Shown here: piece after piece, positions 5,290 to 10,724 of the stretch
How the letters are laid out: the number at the start of each line of letters is the position of its first letter
How positions within the stretch are numbered: the stretch's first letter is position 1
NCBI GenBank assembly: GCA_964528565.1
Contig: CAZGSP010000033.1
Span: 1-10,724 of the forward strand
Reading direction: 5' to 3'
DNA length: 10,724 nt
From: UBA10133 sp964528565
GTDB lineage: Bacteria > Patescibacteriota > Microgenomatia > UBA1400 > MFAQ01
Made by a program: the position numbers and the translations under genes
The notes under the pieces: model-generated
Seen by the model: the letters and a program-made list of their open reading frames with translations, nothing else
What the model was told of the DNA's origin: nothing
The model's database searches: none

Positions 5290-5587
5290 TACAGAGGAAC
5301 TGCTAGCGGAGTTAGTAAAATGGCAGCGAGTTTTGGGTATGGCAGCATTAAAAAATCTTGCTCCAGAGACTCTTGATAGTAAGGAGAAGCGCTTGGTTTA
5401 TGAAATGACGGACGGTTTAACGAGCGTAAACCAAATATCAAAAAACGTGGGTGTATCTACCGGAACTGTTTCGAACTGGTGGTCAAGCTGGTTCGCATCC
5501 GGATTGGTTTACAAAGAAGGTGTCAAATATAAGAAAATCGTTCCACTTAAGGATTTATCTATTAATAATCAAAAGGAGGAGAAATAA
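5279..5587 (+). CDS. winged-helix HTH protein of the HEPN operon
   Basis: A 102-residue protein. An N-terminal helix (about 5-27) comes before a winged helix-turn-helix. The HTH is residues 46-66 (TSVNQISKNVGVSTGTVSNW), followed by a third helix and a probable wing (GLVYKEGVKYKKIVPL, 75-90), as in MarR- or ArsR-like folds. Tryptophans W67, W68 and W71 follow the recognition helix. The helix-then-HTH layout echoes the flanking paralogues, so all three may share an ancestor, although similarity here is weak. The start ATG lies inside the previous gene. The stop is three bases before the next gene, whose AAGGAGG site sits in this gene's last codons. Probably binds DNA. Confidence 0.8.
   Translation: MPNNTEELLAELVKWQRVLGMAALKNLAPETLDSKEKRLVYEMTDGLTSVNQISKNVGVSTGTVSNWWSSWFASGLVYKEGVKYKKIVPLKDLSINNQKEEK
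5573..5579 (+). promoter_or_regulatory. ribosome binding site for HTH paralogue 2
   Basis: AAGGAGG, 11 bases before the ATG at 5591. It is the only strong ribosome binding site in the operon, so paralogue 2 may be translated at a different rate from the others. Confidence 0.5.
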
Positions 5588-5590
5588 AAA

Positions 5591-5803
5591 ATGGATAACA
5601 ATCAGGCAAATAAAATAATCGAGAAACTTGACCAAGTGGTTAAGTTCTTAAGCTTATCTGTAATGGAATCGGGGAGCCAGACAGATCAAATAGCCAAACT
5701 AATGAAAGTAGGTTTCACCCCTACACAAATCGCTAATATTATGGACAAGAAAGTGAATCAAGTTACTGCCGCAATGTCCAAAATAAGGAAAGCTGATAAA
5801 TGA
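5591..5803 (+). CDS. small HTH protein, paralogue 2 of the HEPN operon
   Basis: A 70-residue paralogue of the first gene. The N-terminal helix ANKIIEKLDQVVKFLSLSVMES (residues 6-27) is followed by the HTH VGFTPTQIANIMDKKVNQVTAAMSKIRK (about 40-67). The two proteins align almost without gaps over their whole length but differ at many positions. This suggests an old duplication followed by divergence, not a recent copy. Its stop overlaps the next start as ATGA (5800-5803), so translation is coupled to the HEPN gene. In toxin-antitoxin logic, the gene directly upstream of an RNase toxin is the first antitoxin candidate. Inferred role: DNA binding and possibly HEPN control. Confidence 0.8.
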   Translation: MDNNQANKIIEKLDQVVKFLSLSVMESGSQTDQIAKLMKVGFTPTQIANIMDKKVNQVTAAMSKIRKADK

Positions 5804-6606
5804 GACCACCAAGGAGCGTCGCAGAACTAAAAGTAAGGTTACTTGATGCTCTGTCCATTAAAGAAAGACAACTAAACAGGAAAATAAAGAAAGTGATGGA
5901 TGACAATCTTTGCTCTAGAGAAGAAGCTTTGGGGATATTAAGTCATATCAACGGAATATCGGTGAATGTGGTGGATGGACTTAATTTGGACAAGATTAGG
6001 CAAATGTTGGGTTCAACAAAGATTCAGTTCGCTAAAGAAACTAAAATAAGCATAGAAAAAGTGGCGGGAGGAGGTCGAGATGTCGACAGTATGGTAAGAA
6101 GGGCGGTTAAGAAATTCGTGGGACAAAAATACCCTTTCTTGCCGAACGAAATATCTGTTGGCCTTGGTAGGATTTTGACATCATCTGCATATATTTGCTT
6201 TTTGGAGAACTCCATCAGAGGATATGTACGAGAAATTCTTTCTCGTTCGTATGGTTCTGATTGGTGGCGTGCGCACAGGAAAAAGGGCGTGAAGGATATT
6301 GATGTCATCAAAGCAGCTATTAAAGCCGTGGTTAAAAATCGTAAAAATGAGGAAAGTATTAAGAAGTGGTTGGATAAGAGAGGTTCTCATGAAATTTTCT
6401 ACACCGACTTTGGAGATCTAAAGGACATAATATTAGATAATTATGAGCTTTTGGGAAAAGTTTTTCCCTCTAGGGTATTTATTGAAAGCCTTTTAGATCA
6501 AGCAGAGGCTTGTCGAAATATAAACCAACATAACAACGTTCTTTCAGATTTGGCCTTTAATGAATTGATTAATAGTTGTGAAAAATGGAGAGAACAAGTG
6601 CGGTAA
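5800..6606 (+). CDS. Swt1-like HEPN-domain protein, probable ribonuclease
   Basis: A 268-residue protein. Residues about 128-268 look like a Swt1-like HEPN domain: a helix leading to ILSRSYGSDWW (Y151 to W156), a middle basic helical region, and the canonical metal-independent RNase motif R239-N240-x3-H244 (RNINQH) near the end. An intact RNxxxH predicts RNA cleavage; the target is unknown. Residues 1-70 form a basic helical region with an HTH-like segment (SREEALGILSHINGISVNVVDGL, about 38-60), and 80-125 a linker domain. No transmembrane segment is present. The start ATG overlaps the previous stop. HEPN RNases are common effectors of toxin-antitoxin and abortive-infection systems; this role here is an inference from motif and operon. 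Confidence 0.8.
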   Translation: MRPPRSVAELKVRLLDALSIKERQLNRKIKKVMDDNLCSREEALGILSHINGISVNVVDGLNLDKIRQMLGSTKIQFAKETKISIEKVAGGGRDVDSMVRRAVKKFVGQKYPFLPNEISVGLGRILTSSAYICFLENSIRGYVREILSRSYGSDWWRAHRKKGVKDIDVIKAAIKAVVKNRKNEESIKKWLDKRGSHEIFYTDFGDLKDIILDNYELLGKVFPSRVFIESLLDQAEACRNINQHNNVLSDLAFNELINSCEKWREQVR

Positions 6607-6609
6607 AAT
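6604..6609 (+). promoter_or_regulatory. ychF: -10 box predicting a leaderless ychF mRNA
   Basis: TAAAAT (five of six to consensus) ends six bases before the ATG at 6616 and overlaps the TAA stop of the HEPN gene. The AGAGGG between box and ATG is too close to act as a ribosome binding site. Confidence 0.45.
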
Positions 6610-6615
6610 AGAGGG

Positions 6616-7662
6616 ATGAGTTTGAAAGTAGGAATTGTGGGATTGCCAAATGTGGGGAAGTCGACCTTGTTCAATGCTTTGTTAAAAAGGCAGCAGGCTT
6701 TGGTGGCCAATTACCCTTTTGCGACCATTGAGCCGAATGTGGGAGTGGTCGAGGTACCGGACGAGAGATTGAAGGTGCTGGCGGAGATATCCAAAAGTGT
6801 CAAGATCGTCCCGGCGACGGTGGAGTTTGTCGATATCGCCGGTTTGGTGGCCGGGGCGTCCACCGGAGCCGGGCTGGGAAATAAATTTTTGACCCACATC
6901 CGGGACGTGGACGTGATCCTTCAGGTTTTAAGGGACTTTAAAGATACCGAAATTGTCAAAGAAGGCAGTGTGGATCCCAAGACCGACTACGAGGTCATCG
7001 AAACCGAGTTGATCCTGAAAGATCTGGAAACGGTAAGTAAGGTCCGCGAGAGCAAGGATCTGAAGCTAAAAGGCTTTGAAAAGAAAAGGGCGGTGGTGGA
7101 AAAACTTTATGATGGTCTCAACGCCGGTAGTCCTGCGAGGATAATCCTCGCAGGGGGGGGGGGGGGGGGGGTGGGGAGAGACCTATCCTTGCTGACGATG
7201 AAAAAGGAAATACGTGTATTTAACGTCAGCGAGGATGACCCCAGGCTGAAGGAAACAGGCGGGGAGGAGCTGTACATCTGCGCCAAGGTGGAGTCGGAGC
7301 TTTCCAGTCTGGCCGAGGATGACGCCGCGATTTACATGAAGGAGCTGGGAATAGGGGAGTCCGGGCTCGACAAACTGATCAAGAAGGCTTATGGGGCTCT
7401 GGGGCTAATAAGCTTTCTGACCACCGGAGTGACCGAAAGTAGGGCGTGGACTATATCAAAAGGTACCAAAGCACCTCAAGCGGCCGCCGTGATCCACACC
7501 GATTTCGAAAAGAAGTTTATCAAAGCGAAAGTGTGTGAGTACGGCGAATTTGTGGCCAATGGAGGGTGGAAAGAAGCCTCGGAAAAAGGGAAGGTTAGGT
7601 TTGAAGGCAAGGAGTATATCGTCACCGACGGTGACGTTATTGAATTCATGATAGGAAGTTGA
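6616..7662 (+). CDS. ychF: YchF/OLA1-family P-loop NTPase, with internal G-tract
   Basis: A 348-residue YchF protein, of the Obg-related, ribosome-associated NTPase family known to prefer ATP. The P-loop G9-L-P-N-V-G-K-S-T17 is intact, DIAGLV is switch II, and N203-V-S-E206 replaces the NKxD base-specificity motif, as is typical of YchF. A TGS domain forms the C terminus (about 270-348: ESRAWTISKGTKAPQAAAVIHTDFEKKFI). Length fits the family (about 360). Residues 180-185 are six consecutive GGG-coded glycines within a run of 19 G (7153-7171), where relatives have a charged helical segment. The frame is kept on both sides. Either the gene tolerates a repeat insertion or the G run is a sequencing artefact hiding normal sequence. 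Confidence 0.95.
   Translation: MSLKVGIVGLPNVGKSTLFNALLKRQQALVANYPFATIEPNVGVVEVPDERLKVLAEISKSVKIVPATVEFVDIAGLVAGASTGAGLGNKFLTHIRDVDVILQVLRDFKDTEIVKEGSVDPKTDYEVIETELILKDLETVSKVRESKDLKLKGFEKKRAVVEKLYDGLNAGSPARIILAGGGGGGVGRDLSLLTMKKEIRVFNVSEDDPRLKETGGEELYICAKVESELSSLAEDDAAIYMKELGIGESGLDKLIKKAYGALGLISFLTTGVTESRAWTISKGTKAPQAAAVIHTDFEKKFIKAKVCEYGEFVANGGWKEASEKGKVRFEGKEYIVTDGDVIEFMIGS
7132..7176 (+). repeat. perfect hairpin plus 19-G run inside ychF
   Basis: CCTGCGAGGA (7132-7141), a TAA loop, and TCCTCGCAGG (7145-7154) form a perfect 10-bp inverted repeat. Its last two G open a run of 19 G (7153-7171), followed by T and GGGG. The hairpin is read in frame as part of the SPARIILA segment. The ends CCTGC...GCAGG are shared with the palindrome at 7668-7689. 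Confidence 0.85.
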
Positions 7663-7667
7663 CGGAG

Positions 7668-7689
7668 ACCTGCCTGCCGGCAGGCAGGT
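7668..7689. repeat. perfect 22-base GC-rich palindrome
   Basis: ACCTGCCTGCC (7668-7678) is followed directly by its exact reverse complement (7679-7689), six bases after the ychF stop. There is no T run, so it is not a standard intrinsic terminator. I recall near-identical palindromes scattered through CPR genomes; a genome-wide count would test this. Confidence 0.8.
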
Positions 7690-7771
7690 GTGGTGGAGTT
7701 TATGGTTGGTGTTTAAGTTCACGGTTATTAGACCCGCATTTTTTGTCTGAGATTGAGAGTTGGATACAAAA

Positions 7772-7795
7772 TTGAGGCACATTTCTGTGCCTCAA
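7772..7795 (-). terminator. 10-bp hairpin terminator after the minus-strand membrane gene
   Basis: TTGAGGCACA (7772-7781), loop TTTC, and TGTGCCTCAA (7786-7795) form a perfect stem. On the minus strand it is followed by four T (complement of 7768-7771), giving a terminator 11 bases past the gene's stop. On the plus strand no T run follows, but the hairpin may still protect the ychF mRNA 3' end. Confidence 0.75.
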
Positions 7796-7806
7796 ATGGA
7801 GATTAT

Positions 7807-8193
7807 TTAGCGTTTGAAACCGAAGGCTCCAAATATCATAAGAATGATCAGGATGGGGAAGAAGAAGCCAGGGTTTACAACACTGAGTGATGGAATTACC
7901 CACCAGCCAAGGTAATAGCAGGCCAAGGACGCTCCTGCGACCGCAGACCAAATGACCAAAAGGCCCTTTTTTGTTTTTGATCCGGTTGGATCGGGATTAT
8001 AATCTGTCGTACCGCCGACCCCACCGACACCGTCAACATTGATGGCGTTGGTTGACAAAACAACGACGGAAAGGACGAAGCCGATCGTGGGACCCACCAG
8101 GATAGCCGACTTGGTAATCCCCGTCAGAATGAGAAAACCTAGAGTGGCGGCGATAGATAAGTACGTGAACAAAGTCCTTCGACTTTCAGACAT
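7807..8193 (-). CDS. four-helix membrane protein with glycine-rich loop
   Basis: A 128-residue membrane protein that I do not recognise. Hydrophobic helices lie at about 8-27, 29-48, 77-98 and 108-124. Between helices 2 and 3 is a polar, glycine-rich loop (about 54-76) with GVGGVGG and ending in the basic GSKTKK, probably cytoplasmic. The ATG start has AAGGAG seven bases upstream (complement of 8201-8206). The promoter is the best sigma-70 match in the window (TTGACA, 17 bases, TAGAAT on the minus strand). Strong promoter, good ribosome binding site and dedicated terminator suggest a well expressed single-gene unit. Function unknown. Confidence 0.82.
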   Translation of the reverse strand: MSESRRTLFTYLSIAATLGFLILTGITKSAILVGPTIGFVLSVVVLSTNAINVDGVGGVGGTTDYNPDPTGSKTKKGLLVIWSAVAGASLACYYLGWWVIPSLSVVNPGFFFPILIILMIFGAFGFKR

Positions 8194-8232
8194 GGTTATT
8201 CTCCTTAATGTACTAAGATGCGAACTCGTCGT

Positions 8233-8261
8233 ATTCTATAGGGTAGTAAGTAATCTGTCAA
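8233..8261 (-). promoter_or_regulatory. strong sigma-70-type promoter
   Basis: On the minus strand, TTGACA (complement of 8256-8261) is a perfect -35 box, the spacer is 17 bases, and TAGAAT (complement of 8233-8238) is a five-of-six -10 box. It drives the four-helix membrane gene at 8193. Confidence 0.8.
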
Positions 8262-8282
8262 GCTACAGTGTGGGACACGCGC

Positions 8283-8313
8283 TTGAGCAGGAGGCTATGG
8301 TTTGTAGTAAAAT
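8283..8313 (+). promoter_or_regulatory. possible promoter of the rpsF operon
   Basis: TAAAAT at 8308-8313 is a five-of-six -10 box. TTGAGC (8283-8288) could be a -35 box, with a 19-base spacer to TAAAAT or 16 bases to the overlapping TAGTAA. The transcript would begin just before the hairpin at 8321. Confidence 0.35.
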
Positions 8314-8320
8314 AGGCAAG

Positions 8321-8336
8321 TCCCGCCAAAGCGGGA
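8321..8336 (+). promoter_or_regulatory. hairpin in the rpsF leader
   Basis: TCCCGC-CAAA-GCGGGA, a perfect 6-bp stem with a tetraloop, 22 bases before the rpsF start. No T run follows, so it is not a terminator. Ribosomal protein operons starting with rpsF are known in other bacteria to be controlled by an S6:S18-binding leader RNA; whether this hairpin is such a site cannot be decided from sequence alone. Confidence 0.45.
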
Positions 8337-8358
8337 TAAATTACTAAACAATAAATTT

Positions 8359-8697
8359 GTGAAAAAGACAAAGACAACCGAACAAAAACCCTCCAATTCG
8401 GCGGGTAAACCGTCCATGGGCGTCGTAAACAAGTACGAGCTCGTTGTCATCTATCCATCCTCCGAGAATGATCTCGGGGCAGACAAGCAGATCACCGAGA
8501 AGTGCAAGAAGCGCTCTCTCAAGGTGGTTGAGACGGATAAATGGGGAACGAAGACCATGTCATACGAGATTAAAAAGCAGAGCCGTGGGTACTATCTGAG
8601 ACTGGTTTTGGAAGGCACTTCCGAATCGGCCCGACTACTGGAAAAAGATTTGCAGATGGACGACAAAATGCTAAGATTTTTATTGATTAGGATTTAA
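8359..8697 (+). CDS. rpsF: 30S ribosomal protein S6
   Basis: A 112-residue S6, which pairs with S18 on the platform of the small subunit. The domain begins at about residue 25 (KYELVVIYPS) and continues with WGTKTMSYEIKKQSRGYYLRLVLEG and the C-terminal LRFLLIRI. The GTG start gives a 24-residue basic, low-complexity N-terminal extension (KKTKTTEQKPSNSAGKPS) not found in typical S6. The alternative ATG at 8416 would give MGVVNKYELVV, close to the usual length. Neither start has a ribosome binding site, so the start is uncertain. It leads the rpsF-ssb-rpsR operon, and ssb follows after eight bases. Confidence 0.93.
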   Translation: MKKTKTTEQKPSNSAGKPSMGVVNKYELVVIYPSSENDLGADKQITEKCKKRSLKVVETDKWGTKTMSYEIKKQSRGYYLRLVLEGTSESARLLEKDLQMDDKMLRFLLIRI

Positions 8698-8705
8698 TAA
8701 AAGAT

Positions 8706-9182
8706 ATGAGTACAAGAAGTTTAAACAGAGTGACTCTGATTGGTAACCTGACCCGCGATCCCGAGCTGAAATATACCCCTCAAGGCACAGCCGTTTGCAC
8801 TTTTGGTTTGGCGACAAACCGCGAGTGGACCGACTCTTCCGGCCAAAAGCAAGAAGGGGTTGAGTTTCATCGCATTGTTGCTTGGGGAAAACTGGGCGAA
8901 ATTTGCAGTCAACTATTAATAAAGGGTCAAAAAGCTTTCGTTGAAGGCAGACTTCAGACGAGACAATGGAAGACCCAGGACGGCAGCGACCGGCAGGTGA
9001 CCGAGGTGGTGATAGAGGAAATGATCGCCTTGAATACTCCAAAGGGTAGTTCCGAAGGTTACGAACCAAACTACACCAGCGTTCCCGAACCGAAGGCCGA
9101 ACAGGTTTCCCCGGCCGAGGAAGTGTTTTCGGCCGATGACAAAGGAAGCTCGAAGGACGCCACCGACGAAATCCCGTTTTAA
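8706..9182 (+). CDS. ssb: single-stranded DNA-binding protein
   Basis: A 158-residue SSB. The OB fold fills residues 1-110, opening with NRVTLIGNLTRDPELKYTP and containing EFHRIVAWGKLGEICSQLL and the tetramer-forming strands (FVEGRLQTRQW). A flexible acidic tail rich in Pro, Ser and Glu (about 112-153) ends in DEIPF, the conserved tip that recruits repair and replication partners. Its place between rpsF and rpsR is the classical arrangement. No ribosome binding site precedes the ATG. TTTAAT, overlapping the rpsF stop, ends seven bases before it and could be an internal leaderless promoter, though co-transcription from rpsF is simpler. Confidence 0.97.
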   Translation: MSTRSLNRVTLIGNLTRDPELKYTPQGTAVCTFGLATNREWTDSSGQKQEGVEFHRIVAWGKLGEICSQLLIKGQKAFVEGRLQTRQWKTQDGSDRQVTEVVIEEMIALNTPKGSSEGYEPNYTSVPEPKAEQVSPAEEVFSADDKGSSKDATDEIPF

Positions 9183-9193
9183 AATTAATAAAT

Positions 9194-9216
9194 GATCCCG
9201 ACTGAGGTCGAGGATC
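9194..9216 (+). promoter_or_regulatory. bulged hairpin between ssb and rpsR
   Basis: GATCC and CGAC (9194-9202), loop TGAG, then GTCG, a bulged A (9211), and GGATC (9212-9216): a 9-bp stem with one bulge in a 47-base gap. No T run follows. It could be a processing or stabilising element, or a binding site for autoregulation by S18; this is open. Confidence 0.5.
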
Positions 9217-9229
9217 GAATAAACAAAAA

Positions 9230-9460
9230 ATGATTCAAAAAAAGAAAATTAGAAAGTCAAATAAGCCTTGCCCGTTTTGTGTAAAGAAAACGGAGCCTGT
9301 TTACTCCGACCTGGAGTCTCTTTCGGTAGGCATTTCTCCCAAAAAGAGAATTGTTTCCCGTTGGACGACCGGTGTTTGTGAAAAGCATCAACTAAGATTG
9401 GCCCGCGCCATCAAACGAGCCAGACACTTGGCACTTTTGCCGTTTACGGACAAGGTTTAA
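9230..9460 (+). CDS. rpsR: 30S ribosomal protein S18, zinc-binding form
   Basis: A 76-residue S18, partner of S6. C14-P-F-C17 and C50-E-K-H53 form a likely zinc site of the C+ form of S18; many bacteria have lost it. The conserved C-terminal helix and tail TGVCEKHQLRLARAIKRARHLALLPF is intact. The N terminus is short and basic. There is no ribosome binding site, and the upstream bases are an A-rich run, as may suit initiation with little structure. A hairpin lies 13 bases upstream. The S41 peptidase follows after 25 bases. Confidence 0.96.
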   Translation: MIQKKKIRKSNKPCPFCVKKTEPVYSDLESLSVGISPKKRIVSRWTTGVCEKHQLRLARAIKRARHLALLPFTDKV

Positions 9461-9485
9461 TTAGTATTTATACGAGTTTCTGCCC

Positions 9486-10703
9486 ATGAAATTGAAAGTC
9501 GTAAGACAGTATTTGATAGGTGTTATGTTACTGGCCGCCGTTGGCTATGCCGGCTTCAAGTTGGGTGTTTATGAAACATCGCGGCAGTATCAAACGGACG
9601 AGACGGTTGACACCCGGGTAATGAATGAGGTTTTGACTCAGCTCAGAAAGAATTATCTTAAGCCTGAGGATATTGATAGTAAGAAATTGATGTACGGAGC
9701 CGCGGAGGGAATGACCGCATCTCTGGGGGACCCTTATACCTCTTTTTTTCCTCCCGTAGAAAACGCCAGGAGCAAGGAAGATCTTCAGGGTGAGTTCGGT
9801 GGAGTCGGTATTCAACTGGGATTTATAGATGACACTCTCGCGGTCATGACACCGCTAAAAGATACTCCGGCTTTTAAGGCTGGGATAAAGGCGGGGGACT
9901 TGATATTGAAAATCGTTGACGAGAAGAAGAACATTTCCAAAGATACGGGAGGTATGAAGGTGGAGGATGCGGTAGATCTGATCCGTGGAGAAAAGGGAAC
10001 TACGGTAACCTTAACTATTTTTAGAGAGTCGGAGAAGAAATCAAGAGACGTAATTCTCGTAAGAGAAGTGATCAACGTACCCTCGACCGAGCTGGAGTGG
10101 CTGGATAACGGAAGAGTGGCTCTGATCCGGGTAAATAAATTCGGTGAAAAAACCTTACCGGAGTGGGAAAAAATCGTGGCCGAAGTAAATAAGAAAAATG
10201 TTAAAGGCATAATATTGGACTTGAGGAATAACCCGGGGGGTTATCTTCAGAGAGCGATTGACTTGGGCAGCGAATTTATCTCTGAGGGAGTGATCGTCAA
10301 ACAAAGAGATCGTAACCGGACCGAAGTCTCGACGGTGGATCGTGCCGGAAAACTCATTGGTATGCCTCTCGTGGTCTTGGTCAATGGTGGATCGGCGAGT
10401 GCCGCCGAGATTCTCGCGGGGGCGCTTAGAGAGAGGTTGGGAACTAAACTGGTAGGTGAAAAGAGTTTCGGTAAAGGAACGGTTCAGGAGCCGGAGGACT
10501 TTAACGACGGTTCGTCACTGCATGTTACTATCGCCGAGTGGCTGTTACCTTCCGGAAAGAATATTCATAAAATTGGTCTGGAACCCGACGTAAAAGTCGA
10601 GTATGTGCTAAATGAGAAAAATCCGACAGCCGACAATCAAGTAGATAAAGCCCTAGAAGTGTTAAAGGGGGAGATGATAACGAGTACCAAAGCGGAGATA
10701 TAA
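9486..10703 (+). CDS. S41-family C-terminal processing peptidase
   Basis: A 405-residue membrane-anchored serine protease of the CtpA/CtpB type, acting outside the cytoplasm and cutting proteins near their C termini. Residues 9-28 form the anchor. A helical region ending in GDPYTSFF (81-88) leads to the PDZ domain (about 105-195, starting GGVGIQLG), which gates the active site. The S41 core includes ILDLRNNPGGYL and the catalytic triad S305 (in GGSASAAEI), K330 (FGKGTVQ) and Q334, with the 25-residue Ser-Lys spacing and Lys+4 Gln of CtpB. Length is usual. No ribosome binding site is seen at the ATG; co-transcription with rpsR is likely. Substrates unknown. Confidence 0.95.
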   Translation: MKLKVVRQYLIGVMLLAAVGYAGFKLGVYETSRQYQTDETVDTRVMNEVLTQLRKNYLKPEDIDSKKLMYGAAEGMTASLGDPYTSFFPPVENARSKEDLQGEFGGVGIQLGFIDDTLAVMTPLKDTPAFKAGIKAGDLILKIVDEKKNISKDTGGMKVEDAVDLIRGEKGTTVTLTIFRESEKKSRDVILVREVINVPSTELEWLDNGRVALIRVNKFGEKTLPEWEKIVAEVNKKNVKGIILDLRNNPGGYLQRAIDLGSEFISEGVIVKQRDRNRTEVSTVDRAGKLIGMPLVVLVNGGSASAAEILAGALRERLGTKLVGEKSFGKGTVQEPEDFNDGSSLHVTIAEWLLPSGKNIHKIGLEPDVKVEYVLNEKNPTADNQVDKALEVLKGEMITSTKAEI

Positions 10704-10724
10704 AAAATCCCCGCCCGTGGGCGG
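10702..10724 (+). terminator. probable terminator stem cut by the window end
   Basis: Right after the S41 stop, an A run (10702-10707) is followed by CCCCGCC and GGCGG, giving at least five pairs (CCGCC 10711-10715 with GGCGG 10720-10724). The stem may extend beyond the window, where a T run would complete a terminator usable in both directions. Confidence 0.55.

Noticed and set aside
5068..6606. CRISPR array or Cas genes near the HEPN gene
   Set aside because: No regularly spaced direct repeats are visible in the window, and none of the proteins has Cas signatures; HEPN alone does not indicate CRISPR.
7668..7689. The 22-base palindrome as the intrinsic terminator of ychF
   Set aside because: No T run follows it and it has no loop of its own. 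It fits a dispersed palindromic repeat better.
8039..8347. A 102-codon plus-strand frame before rpsF
   Set aside because: It is antisense to the four-helix membrane gene, runs over that gene's strong promoter, and has no ribosome binding site or recognisable domain.
1..10724. tRNA or rRNA genes, or UGA recoding as in Gracilibacteria
   Set aside because: No cloverleaf or rRNA-like stretch was recognised. Several genes end naturally at TGA, including ychF and the ATGA overlap at 5800, so UGA is a stop.

Overview
The window looks like a chromosomal fragment of a small-genome bacterium, most probably a member of the Candidate Phyla Radiation (Patescibacteria). This is an inference. It rests on tightly packed genes, many small hypothetical membrane and zinc-ribbon proteins, a compact rpsF-ssb-rpsR cluster with no rplI before the S41 protease gene, TTG/GTG starts, and GC-rich palindromes of a type I recall from such genomes. 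TAA, TAG and TGA all end genes, so the standard bacterial code applies. The first bases (a C run next to a GC-rich palindrome) look like a contig edge or a repeat.

Layout. 55-1049: a divergent pair, a three-helix membrane protein on the minus strand and a membrane-anchored coiled-coil protein on the plus strand. 1108-2323: an ADP-ribose-type Nudix hydrolase and a probable PD-(D/E)XK-fold nuclease, each with an AGGAGG-type ribosome binding site, a TTG start and its own terminator. 2410-3604: a minus-strand block with a small membrane protein and two tandem paralogues of an unrecognised zinc-ribbon family. 3699-4943: a small PGPGW-type membrane protein and a two-domain cytidine-deaminase-like enzyme, both apparently leaderless. 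5068-6606: a visibly A/T-richer four-gene operon, HTH - winged HTH - HTH - HEPN ribonuclease. 6616-7662: ychF, carrying a hairpin and a 19-G run inside the gene. 7807-8193: a four-helix membrane protein on the minus strand. 8359-10703: rpsF, ssb, rpsR and a C-terminal processing (S41) peptidase. No stretch longer than 300 bases lacks a gene.

The best candidate for an undescribed system is the 5068-6606 operon. Three small DNA-binding proteins, two of them clear paralogues, are translationally coupled to a protein with a Swt1-like HEPN domain and an intact RNxxxH ribonuclease motif. The layout suggests a regulated RNase toxin or abortive-infection module. Defence function is an inference.

Regulation is unusually readable. 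Several starts follow an extended -10 box (TGn plus a TATAAT-like hexamer). Four plus-strand genes (3699, 3957, 5068, 6616) have a -10-like hexamer only 6-7 bases before the start codon, which predicts leaderless mRNAs. Other genes use strong AAGGAGG-type ribosome binding sites, so two modes of initiation seem to coexist.
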